This document shows positions 15,693 to 22,082 of a stretch of DNA of 22,082 nt, in pieces. Origin of the DNA: Acidobacteriota bacterium. Lineage in GTDB: Bacteria > Acidobacteriota > Terriglobia > Terriglobales > Acidobacteriaceae. The stretch covers positions 1 to 22,082 of the forward strand of contig JAJZAL010000044.1 of NCBI GenBank assembly GCA_021799405.1, in the 5' to 3' direction. Each line of letters begins with the position of its first letter. The first letter of the stretch is position 1. The notes below the pieces were generated by a model. The model saw nothing but the letters and a program-made list of their open reading frames with translations, ran no database searches and was not told the origin of the DNA. A program made the translations under genes and the position numbers.

Positions 15693-16474
15693 ATGCCCCC
15701 TCTCCCTTTGGAACGCCTTACGACTTCGCGCTGCGCTCCAGTTGCCATCATTGCTGTGATGCCATCCGACCGACCAAAGAGACCTTCGGATGGGCGGCGC
15801 CTTTGACCGGGGCGTGTCTGTAAAGGTCTCAGTTCACATTTACATCCCTCTTCGCTTAGCGTCAAAGTTGCGACTAATTCCACAAGAATGTTTCCGCGGT
15901 ATCTCAGCGTGATTTCGCGGAGACCCTATCCCCACCACTCACCCGGATAGTCCCAACGGTCTGTCGGCAACCCCTCCGAAAGTGTATTCACAACCTGCTT
16001 CCATCGAGGGTTTCGGTCGATCCGGCACCGCAGTACTCTTTCAGCATCGTGATCCGGCACAGGCGCTGGACCGCGAAGTTATCTGAGCAGTATAGGTAAG
16101 CCACACAATTATGCAGCCGCATCACGATTCGCCGTAAACCCCAACGCCCGCTTCCGGCTCATCTGCGACTTCAAATTGCAAACGCCGCCACAGGTATTCC
16201 AGCATCAGTCAGCGCCCAGAACGCCCAGGAGCGAACCGAGGTGAACGCATCCAGCCTTAGTGGCAGTCACTCGGAACGCAACCGTTATCACTCTCGCGAA
16301 TGACCGCATCGGAAGTCCATCTGCCGAGTGTGTGGGCACAAACACGAAGTATTCGCCGGGAGCCGCACTTAACTCAAATCGCCCTTGGCTAATCGAGGAA
16401 GGATTCAGGCAAGTCGAACACTCCGCTACGCTCTGGCGACTCAAGCTGCGCGGACTGAAGAAGGATAATTCACA
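15693..16474. other. 782-bp non-coding stretch upstream of the sigma factor gene
   Basis: No supportable intact gene on either strand. It contains copy A of the 68-bp repeat (15991-16058). On the minus strand around 16220-16420 there is a faint match to a carboxypeptidase-regulatory-like beta-sandwich (GRFELSAAPGEYFVFVP), possibly a decayed gene. The promoter of the sigma gene is expected at the right end. Confidence 0.5.
15991..16058 (+). repeat. 68-bp direct repeat, copy A
   Basis: Begins CAACCTGC and ends GTGATCCGGC. Aligned by hand without gaps to copy B at 17365-17432, 57 of 68 positions agree, including a 13-base run GCAGTACTCTTTC and a 15-base run GCATCGTGATCCGGC. Weaker similarity continues a little on either side. 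Mismatches are not concentrated at third codon positions in the open reading phase, so it does not look like a conserved coding fragment. Confidence 0.75.
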
Positions 16475-17131
16475 ATGACCTTGAAAAATACGGAGCGGAC
16501 GAAATCTGCGCAGTCTGAGACCGGCTGTGAAGAGCATATTAATTTACTCGTTTCTTCAGCCACAGGTGGCAATATCTCCTCATTCGATGATCTTGTCCGA
16601 TCTTACAAACATACGGTGTTGTCCATTGGTCGTAGAATGTCTGGCAACATGTGCGACGCCGAAGACATTGCACAACAAACGTTCATGAAGGTTTTCATGA
16701 ACCTGGCAGCATTTCGGAAAGAGAGCTCTCTCTCCACATGGTTGATCAGCATTGCACGAAATGAGGCCCTCATGTGGAAGCGAAAGCAGTCCCGACGGAG
16801 AGAAATGCCGCTGGTGGCGCACGTCCACGAAGGGACGGAAATGCCGCTGCCGGTTGAAATACCCGACCAACGGCCCGATCCAGAATTTCTCTGTTTTGCA
16901 AAAGAGTGCGACACATTGCTCAATGCAAAACTGGCTCAGTTAAAACCCGAGATGCGAATGGCACTTCAATTTTGCGACCTGCAGGAAAATTCCATGCATG
17001 GAACAGCCCAGATTCTCGGCACGACGGTGATTGCTGTGAAATCCCGAAGACGTCGAGCTCGACTGGCGCTGCGGGCAAAGCTCGAGCGCCACTTATCTTC
17101 TGCACAGCTAGGGTCGACCTCGTTCAAATGA
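16475..17131 (+). CDS. ECF-type RNA polymerase sigma factor
   Basis: A 218-residue sigma-70-family protein of ECF size. Region 2 spans about residues 30-105: DAEDIAQQTFMKVFMNLAAF (61-80) and SLSTWLISIARNEALMWKRK (85-104) are the -10 recognition and core-binding segments. Region 4 is at about 150-210 with a helix-turn-helix (GTAQILGTTVIAVKSRRRRA). The linker contains an acidic/Pro-rich stretch (PVEIPDQRPDPEF). Start ATG at 16475 has AAGGAT about 8 bases upstream. No zinc-binding anti-sigma gene lies next to it, which is common for ECFs. Repeat copies lie on both sides. It probably directs genes under a stress or envelope signal; targets cannot be deduced. Confidence 0.93.
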   Translation: MTLKNTERTKSAQSETGCEEHINLLVSSATGGNISSFDDLVRSYKHTVLSIGRRMSGNMCDAEDIAQQTFMKVFMNLAAFRKESSLSTWLISIARNEALMWKRKQSRRREMPLVAHVHEGTEMPLPVEIPDQRPDPEFLCFAKECDTLLNAKLAQLKPEMRMALQFCDLQENSMHGTAQILGTTVIAVKSRRRRARLALRAKLERHLSSAQLGSTSFK

Positions 17132-17591
17132 GCGCACACTCAGAGCAAACGAGAGACGTCGTGTCGCTTCTACCTCCGATTCGAGAATGGTATGCGAGCT
17201 ATTGATGTGATGAGTCCGATCAACTCGACTTGCCGCGCGCTTGGTTCGTCGGCTGATGCCTGCAATCGACGTGTTTCACCACCGCCCCACACTCGCATTC
17301 TCACTAGCTCATTACCACTGGCGGCGATCACGTGCCGACGACAATTCTTCCAAAAGGGGTTGCGCAACCTGCCCCTATCGGGGGTTTCGAGCCCTCCAGC
17401 ACTGCAGTACTCTTTCGGCATCGTGATCCGGCGTAGTCCCGAGGTCACGGAGTTCGCAGAAGCACGTCGAGGATTTACCGCCGCTGGGGCCACTCATCCG
17501 ATTTCGCACAGTTCCCATAATCGCCGTACTCGGGGCACTGGTGCTTTCCGTCGGCGACAACAGTAACCGCTCACTCAAAGAGGAGCTGAGT
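17132..17591. other. 460-bp gap holding repeat copy B and the leader of a small gene
   Basis: No intact gene is supportable. Copy B of the 68-bp repeat lies in the middle and the Shine-Dalgarno of the next small gene at the end. Confidence 0.5.
17365..17432 (+). repeat. 68-bp direct repeat, copy B
   Basis: Same orientation as copy A and 84% identical over 68 gap-free positions. It sits about 160 bp upstream of the 78-residue gene, while copy A sits about 416 bp upstream of the sigma gene. The two therefore bracket the sigma factor gene. Confidence 0.75.
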
Positions 17592-17828
17592 ATGGAGAAC
17601 ACGACTTGGCAGGACGAACTCTTCCCAATCGGGCAGGAAACTGATGAAGACTGGAAATCCACGGCACAGCGCCTGCAGCGCTGCATATGCCTCCTGTTGT
17701 TGAAGAATCAACGATTGCGTATCGCACTGTTCGCAGCGAACTGCAAGATTCACGATAGCGCCCATGCAACCAGCCTTCCGGAGAACGACTCGCTAGGAAC
17801 ATCCAGCAACGTTTCCAGTCATCAATAA
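17592..17828 (+). CDS. small hypothetical protein (78 aa)
   Basis: ATG at 17592 is preceded by AAAGAGGAG with 6 bases spacing, a strong ribosome site. An in-frame start further upstream at 17541 lacks one. The product starts MENTTWQDELFPIGQETDED, has an acidic N-terminal third, then a leucine-rich amphipathic helix with basic residues (RLQRCICLLLLKNQRLRIAL) and a polar tail. No family is recognised. The gene lies between the sigma factor and the omega-like gene, 38 bp from the latter, so the two small genes are probably cotranscribed. The strong ribosome site argues for a real gene; no function is proposed. Confidence 0.55.
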   Translation: MENTTWQDELFPIGQETDEDWKSTAQRLQRCICLLLLKNQRLRIALFAANCKIHDSAHATSLPENDSLGTSSNVSSHQ

Positions 17829-17866
17829 CGGCAAGTACTTTCTGATTTTGACCAGGAGAGAAACCC

Positions 17867-18082
17867 ATGCGTGCTGAACTCATTGTCGCTGCTCTCGCTC
17901 GGGAACCCAACCGCTATGCACTGGTACGAACGGCAGCAAAGGCTGCCCGCATGCTGCACCGGCCGAAAACCAGAATCCCGGATACCATCAATGATGCTTT
18001 CCGTTTTCTCGCTCTTCCCCGGAAGAAAGCTCCCGCGAGTCAAATTCCTCGACAGCAGATGCCGCGATCGAACGCCGCTTAA
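17867..18082 (+). CDS. small protein resembling RNA polymerase omega subunit (71 aa)
   Basis: ATG at 17867 has AGGAGAG 6 bases upstream. The core NRYALVRTAAKAARMLHRPK followed by TRIPDTINDAF resembles the conserved part of omega (Asn-Arg-Tyr/Phe-x-Leu-Val-x-x-Ala-Ala-x-x-Ala-Arg) and small acidobacterial proteins annotated as omega. Omega binds the beta-prime subunit and assists core assembly; canonical RpoZ is about 65-100 residues. It is unlikely to be the housekeeping copy, which normally follows gmk, and it lies close to an ECF sigma gene, so an accessory or specialised omega paralogue is possible. The resemblance is from memory of the family pattern; the gene itself is more certain than the name. 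Confidence 0.5.
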   Translation: MRAELIVAALAREPNRYALVRTAAKAARMLHRPKTRIPDTINDAFRFLALPRKKAPASQIPRQQMPRSNAA

Positions 18083-18207
18083 TTGCCCACAACCGGCCAA
18101 AGATCAAAGACCGAAAGGCAATACAAGAGGACCGTTTTCCAATTCTCTCAACCTGCTCTGCCAAATCCCTGGCGGTGCATCAGACATTCATCATGAGGAG
18201 GAGTTCC

Positions 18208-18684
18208 ATGTCTGTCTCTCCATCACCCGCTTTGATCCCGCCTTTCTCATTCGACACCGCGACTCTGAAGGTGCGAAAGGCCGAGGACAACTGGAATTCG
18301 CGCAATGCTCAACAAGTCGCCTTGGGATACACTCCCGACAGCGTGTGGCGGAATCGCGCCGAGTTCATTACTGGAAGAGATCAGATCATTCTCTTCCTAC
18401 AGCGCAAATGGCAACGCGAACTTGAATATCGCCTCATTAAGGAGCTTTGGGCATATGACAGGGATCGCATCGCGGTTCGCTTCGCCTACGAATACCGCGA
18501 CGACCGTGGCCAATGGTATCGCGCCTACGGCAACGAGAACTGGGTGTTCAATCAGGATGGAATCATGCACCACAGGTACGCCTCCATCAACGACCTGAGA
18601 ATCCGTGAAGCGGAGCGACTGTTCCGCTGGCCCCAGGGGCGACGTCCTGACGGCCACCCCGAACTAAGCGACCTGGATCTGTAA
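18208..18684 (+). CDS. DUF1348 / NTF2-like (nuclear transport factor 2 family) protein
   Basis: The product is 158 residues. Start ATG at 18208 follows GAGGAGGAG with 4 bases spacing; an in-frame ATG at 18175 lacks such a site. DUF1348 features are strong: PPFSFDTATLKVRKAEDNWN near the N terminus, VALGYTPDSVWRNRAEFITG, FLQRKWQRELEYRLIKELWA, FAYEYRDDRGQWYRAYGNEN and the late RYASINDLRIREAERLFRWP. The family adopts the cone-like alpha+beta NTF2/SnoaL fold with a hydrophobic pocket; no enzymatic function is established. Cytoplasmic. It ends a run of small plus-strand genes and is followed by the SDR pseudogene. Acidobacterial copies often sit near short-chain dehydrogenases, which would fit the remnant downstream (inference). 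Confidence 0.92.
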   Translation: MSVSPSPALIPPFSFDTATLKVRKAEDNWNSRNAQQVALGYTPDSVWRNRAEFITGRDQIILFLQRKWQRELEYRLIKELWAYDRDRIAVRFAYEYRDDRGQWYRAYGNENWVFNQDGIMHHRYASINDLRIREAERLFRWPQGRRPDGHPELSDLDL

Positions 18685-18939
18685 TCACAACTCGCGACGA
18701 TGCGAGAGGTTGAGCGATTATGTTGATTGCCTGCACTCTTGTAAGAAAAGATGATGCCGACGATAACCTTCTCGTCATCGACCTCGCTGCTGGATGTAGG
18801 AGCTTCAGGGAGCCAATCACAATCACAACTGCGAAGCCAGTCGAGAGTTCATCGTGGCCGTTCCCGCTCAACCCGTTTGCCCCGTCTGCTCGTTTGCCAT
18901 GAACGCAAATTTGCAACACTTCCTTACAAGGATCCCCTT
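18685..18939. other. 255-bp gap between DUF1348 gene and SDR pseudogene
   Basis: No credible gene. A 5-bp stem (CTCGC/GCGAG at 18691-18706) just past the DUF1348 stop has no T run and is too weak to call a terminator. Confidence 0.4.
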
Positions 18940-19150
18940 ATGCCCGCATCAAGCTCATCCCGTGTCTGATTCATCACCGGAGCGTTCACCGGATTCGATC
19001 GACTCCTTGCCAACAAGCCCCTTGCTGGTGGCGAACGAGTCATCGCTACCGCTCGAGATATCAGTAAGGTGAATGACTTCGTGCGTCAGTATCCCGCGAG
19101 CGTTGTTGCTCTGTCGCTCCACATCGCTAGCCAGGACCAGCTCGCTGAGC
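18940..19150 (+). pseudogene. decayed short-chain dehydrogenase/reductase (SDR), N-terminal remnant
   Basis: ATG at 18940 has AAGGAT about 6 bases upstream. The frame reads MPASSSSRV, then TGA at 18967, then FITGAFTGFDRLLANKPLAG and GERVIATARDISKVNDFVRQ. Classical SDRs start with hydrophobic-x-x-TGAS-x-GFGR, and acidobacterial ones read RVWFITGA, so the TGA is most simply a Trp codon turned into a stop. The second Gly of TGxxxGxG is also Asp here, which would hurt NAD(P) binding. Homology ends near QDQLAE, after about 65 residues of a normal ~280. A later frame near 19297-19381 (DDKFPYRLRADLSDVMRQKI) resembles an SDR C terminus, hinting at an internal deletion. The gene is not functional. Confidence 0.7.
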
Positions 19151-19343
19151 CCCGCAGCGGATCAGAAATTCAAATTCAAGCGCATTGCCTCTTGCCGCTC
19201 TTTACCCGCACGGAATGCGGTTCGGACCCAGTGCCTCCTGATACATGCCGCGGACCATTCTTCCAGGATGACGAAGCGAAGCGCGGCAATAGCCGCACGC
19301 GATGACAAGTTTCCATACCGGCTGCGCGCCGACTTATCCGACG

Positions 19344-19973
19344 TCATGCGTCAAAAAATCCGCGCTTCATCGCAATGGTGACCGCATGGGTGCGATCATT
19401 GGCGCCCAGTTTGGAAAGTATGTTTTTCATATGACCTTTCACTGTTGCTTCCGATAGGTGCAGTTGGTCGGCAATGATCTTGTTCGAAGCACCCGCCGCG
19501 ACGCAGCGAAGAATTTCGATCTCTCGCTCAGTGAGCGAATCATCAGCCACATGCTCGGCAAGCTCTCGGGCGATCTCAGGAGGAATGCGGCGCCGCCCGG
19601 CATGCACGGTTCGAATCGTGTCAATTAGCTCGGTACGGAGCATCGTCTTGAGCATGTAGCCGGTGGCTCCCGCTTGCAAAGCGCGCAGAGCTTGGACGTC
19701 GCCAAGATACGTAGTAAGTACAATAAAGCGCGCAGCCGGAAACTCACCGCGGATGGCCTTGATGGCTTCAATGCCATTGATGCCGGGCAGTCGAAGATCC
19801 ATCAGAGTGACGTCGGGACGGACGCTGCGGAATCTCTCAATGGCTTCCTGACCGTTCGCCGCTTCTGCAACAAGCTCGATCGTCTCTTCTTTCGCCAATA
19901 CAGCCGCAATTCCCTCCCGCAGAAGGGGGTGATCGTCAACAACCATGATTCTGATCTTTCCGCCATTTAGCAT
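19344..19973 (-). CDS. NarL/LuxR-family response regulator
   Basis: The product is 209 residues. Start ATG at 19973 is chosen because a perfect AAGGAGGT (19978-19985) lies 4 bases upstream; an ATG at 20009 is possible but would overlap the kinase gene by 34 bp. The receiver domain (~1-125) has the acidic pair Asp13-Asp14, phospho-acceptor Asp59 in LMDLRLPG, the switch Thr in VLTTYLGD and the conserved Lys of YMLK. The LuxR-type helix-turn-helix (~145-209) reads LTEREIEILRCVAAGASNKI, then ATVKGHMKNILSKLGA. It is the partner of the kinase just upstream (2-bp gap) and likely acts as a DNA-binding transcription factor controlled by phosphorylation. Confidence 0.95.
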   Translation of the reverse strand: MLNGGKIRIMVVDDHPLLREGIAAVLAKEETIELVAEAANGQEAIERFRSVRPDVTLMDLRLPGINGIEAIKAIRGEFPAARFIVLTTYLGDVQALRALQAGATGYMLKTMLRTELIDTIRTVHAGRRRIPPEIARELAEHVADDSLTEREIEILRCVAAGASNKIIADQLHLSEATVKGHMKNILSKLGANDRTHAVTIAMKRGFFDA

Positions 19974-19975
19974 CT

Positions 19976-22082
19976 TTACCTCCTTCGCCTCCATTGACGA
20001 CTGAACCATGACACAGTCCTTCCGCTGTCGTCCTTTCTATAGGCGACCTTTCCTGGAATATCCAGCTCGACTTCTGTCCCGGCGCCGGAATGACTCCATA
20101 TCGATAGTTGTCCGCCCAACGCGCGCGCTCGTTCGCGCATTCCTTGCAGCCCCCAGTGGCCTGAGCGTCCAACCGCTACCGTCTTTTCCTCAATGCCAAT
20201 TCCATCATCGCGAATTCGCAGAACCAGGTGCGACTTGCCGTAAGTAAGCTCCGCCTCAACCCGCGTCGCCTGAGCGTGTCGGAAAGCGTTCATCAACGCC
20301 TCGCGGCCTATGTAGGAGGCTTCGTCACACATGAGAGCCTGCAGCGGCCTTGGGGTTCCAACCACGATGAGTTGAAACGTAGTCGATTCCGAGGCCAGGC
20401 TCGTGCCGAACTCCGCCAGCACATTCCCCAGATCCGACCCCGATTCCGCGCGCAGCTCACGGACCCGCTCACGACCTTCCACCAGAACTCCGTCGGCACG
20501 CATCAGGGCCTTCTCTACTGCATCGTGCAGCGGGTCAGCAGCGGGGATCTGTAGCAGCACCGCCTGAAAACGAAGCACAAGTCCTTGAAAGCCTTGCAGG
20601 AGAGTGTCGTGTAACTCGCGTGCGATTCGCTCGCGCTCTCTCAGGCGAGTATCAAGACGGTTTTGGATCGCTGCGCTGATCTGGTGCAGGCGGAAGAGAT
20701 AGAACAGCCACAACAGGGCCACCACCGTCGTCCACACCAGGCTCTTGAACCACAACGTCTGATACCAGGCAGGCAGGATCTTGAAATTCCAGACCGCCGG
20801 TGTTTTTGCCCACACCCTGTTGCTGTTGCAGGCCAGAACTTCAAACTCATATCGCCCCGGAAGAAGATTCGTGAAGAACGCCTGACGTTGACTGCCTGCA
20901 TTGATCCACTTCTTCTCCAGTCCTTTAAGCCGGTAGCGGAACCTTACCCGCTGAGGAACGGATAGGCCCAGACCGTCATAATCAATTCGAACGCTCTCTG
21001 TATGCGGAGGCATGATCGCAGTCGCGTATGGGGAGTAGCGCTTGCCATCGGCATACCCGTAGCGTATGGCCATTAATGGCGGAAACGGATCGCGCACAAT
21101 TTGGCTGGGATCAAGGCGCGCTACACCGCTCGTAGTCTGGATCCAGAGCACACCATCGCGTCCCTCCACAATTGTGTGAAAGTAGAGACCCATGCTCTCC
21201 GGAGCCTGAGGTAAATCGCTGGCCATATTGAATACCTCATCGTTGACCTGAAGACTCGCATTCCGCAGCACCCTTTCCACGTCACGCTGAAAGATGTGGA
21301 TAATTCCACTTGTTGCGGTCAGCCACAGTCCATGTTGCGATGTGGCTACTAGACCCGTGACCACGCCGAAGCTGGCCCCATTCCTGGCGTACACTTCATG
21401 AAATTCATGACCGCGCAATAGCGCGAGGCCCTTTTCGCCACCGGCCCAAAGCTGCTTGGCGTTACCGCCGACCGCGAGGACGGGGCCCAACGTGAGGCCC
21501 TGTTTAGCCGAATAGACCCTGATCCGGCCACGGTCCACTTCCGCTATGTTGTTTTGCACGCCAATCCACACGCGACCGTCATCATCGGCATAGGCAGTGT
21601 TTGCAGTCCAGTCAGGGTGCTCCGGCAGCAGTTTTACCCAAGTCCACTTCCCATTCCGGAGATAGTATTCCCCGCTTCCGGAAATCGAAACCCAGACGAT
21701 GCCTCTCGGTGTAATCGCCAGTGACTGGACACGGTTGCTCAGCGCATCCCGCGGCAGTGGTATTTCCACAAATCTTCCATCCTGCCAGCGCCAAAGCTTG
21801 TGCTGGGGGTAAAGCCAGATGCTTCCATCTGGAGCGCGATACGCGCCAGCAACATTCTTCGGGCTTCCTGGAACCACTTTCCCATCGGGAATGTGCACAA
21901 CCCTTCCGACATCGGTGCCGGCCCAGATGTTGCCGCTGCGTCCGACCACAAGGCTGTAGGTGTGCGTTCCAGGTAGTACCGGATACCACGTGAGATTGCG
22001 ATGCCGAAAACGATCCAGTCCGAAGTAGGTGCCCACCCAGATATTTCCCTCGCGATCTTCAAGAAGACCGAGCGAAGCACTC
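19976..22082 (-). CDS. propeller-type sensor histidine kinase (HisKA_3), 5' end cut by window edge
   Basis: The frame stays open to the right edge, so the N terminus (signal peptide and first propeller blades) is missing; about 700 residues are visible. First come about eight two-component-regulator propeller repeats (e.g. EDREGNIWVGTYFGLDR, DDDGRVWIGVQNNIAEVD, RDGVLWIQTTSGVARLD), then a Y_Y_Y domain (RFRYRLKGLEKKWINAG, LLPGRYEFEVLACNSN), one membrane helix (LVWTTVVALLWLFYLF), then HisKA_3 with the phosphorylated His in ARELHDTLLQGF (codon at 20609-20611), and an HATPase with N box REALMNAFRHA, G1 RDDGIGI and G2 GLQGMRERA. The propeller and Y_Y_Y parts are outside, the kinase inside. Stop TAA overlaps the ribosome site of the regulator gene, so the pair is coupled. 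Confidence 0.95.
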   Translation of the reverse strand, partial: SASLGLLEDREGNIWVGTYFGLDRFRHRNLTWYPVLPGTHTYSLVVGRSGNIWAGTDVGRVVHIPDGKVVPGSPKNVAGAYRAPDGSIWLYPQHKLWRWQDGRFVEIPLPRDALSNRVQSLAITPRGIVWVSISGSGEYYLRNGKWTWVKLLPEHPDWTANTAYADDDGRVWIGVQNNIAEVDRGRIRVYSAKQGLTLGPVLAVGGNAKQLWAGGEKGLALLRGHEFHEVYARNGASFGVVTGLVATSQHGLWLTATSGIIHIFQRDVERVLRNASLQVNDEVFNMASDLPQAPESMGLYFHTIVEGRDGVLWIQTTSGVARLDPSQIVRDPFPPLMAIRYGYADGKRYSPYATAIMPPHTESVRIDYDGLGLSVPQRVRFRYRLKGLEKKWINAGSQRQAFFTNLLPGRYEFEVLACNSNRVWAKTPAVWNFKILPAWYQTLWFKSLVWTTVVALLWLFYLFRLHQISAAIQNRLDTRLRERERIARELHDTLLQGFQGLVLRFQAVLLQIPAADPLHDAVEKALMRADGVLVEGRERVRELRAESGSDLGNVLAEFGTSLASESTTFQLIVVGTPRPLQALMCDEASYIGREALMNAFRHAQATRVEAELTYGKSHLVLRIRDDGIGIEEKTVAVGRSGHWGLQGMRERARALGGQLSIWSHSGAGTEVELDIPGKVAYRKDDSGRTVSWFSRQWRRRR
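19978..19985 (-). promoter_or_regulatory. perfect Shine-Dalgarno that decides the response-regulator start
   Basis: AAGGAGGT on the minus strand, sharing its last T with the kinase TAA stop, 4 bases ahead of ATG at 19973. Full complementarity to the anti-SD of 16S rRNA plus the overlap with the kinase stop indicates tight translational coupling. Confidence 0.75.

Noticed and set aside
18691..18706. Hairpin after the DUF1348 gene as a terminator
   Set aside because: The stem is only 5 bp and no T run follows on either strand.
19069..19305. Plus-strand 78-codon open frame starting with GTG
   Set aside because: Its first part is the continuation of the SDR relic and its remainder has no family resemblance; it is better described as part of the pseudogene.

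Overview
The window looks like chromosomal DNA of an Acidobacteriota bacterium, probably class Terriglobia (Edaphobacter/Granulicella/Terriglobus-like). This is inferred from the gene content: several ASPIC/UnbV (CRTAC1-like) FG-GAP proteins, a TonB receptor with an N-terminal carboxypeptidase-regulatory domain, an alginate-export-type porin and a propeller histidine kinase with a separate LuxR-type regulator. No rRNA, tRNA, CRISPR array or recognisable insertion sequence was seen. Both ends cut through genes: an FAD-dependent (tryptophan-halogenase-like) oxidoreductase on the left and the sensor kinase on the right.

Left half (733-8777, minus strand): a tight four-gene operon. A TPR + FG-GAP + ASPIC/UnbV lipoprotein comes first, then an UnbV-like protein, a polytopic RnfD/NqrB-like (UnbU-like) membrane protein and a second UnbV-like lipoprotein. 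The first two junctions are ATGA overlaps; the last has a 19-bp spacer if a TTG start is used. UnbU and UnbV are the conserved accessory genes of enediyne clusters (E5 and E4), yet no polyketide synthase lies in this window. The likely picture is an inner-membrane redox-type protein working with large beta-propeller proteins outside the cytoplasm. This is the most intriguing part of the window.

Middle (8900-15692, minus strand): an MFS transporter, an OprC-like copper-type TonB receptor with a Cys-Pro-Asn-His-Met site, an alginate-export-family outer-membrane porin and a small DUF302 protein. The middle two form an outer-membrane uptake pair.

Right part (15693-19343, plus strand): a sparsely coding stretch. 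It carries an ECF-type sigma factor, two small proteins with strong Shine-Dalgarno sites (one resembling the RNA polymerase omega subunit), a DUF1348/NTF2-like protein and the decayed start of a short-chain dehydrogenase gene. A 68-bp direct repeat (57 of 68 positions identical) occurs on either side of the sigma gene. Finally, at 19344-22082 on the minus strand, a propeller/Y_Y_Y histidine kinase and a NarL/LuxR response regulator form a translationally coupled two-component system.

Starts were chosen from Shine-Dalgarno spacing and signal peptides; for several genes this moves the start inward from the longest open frame.
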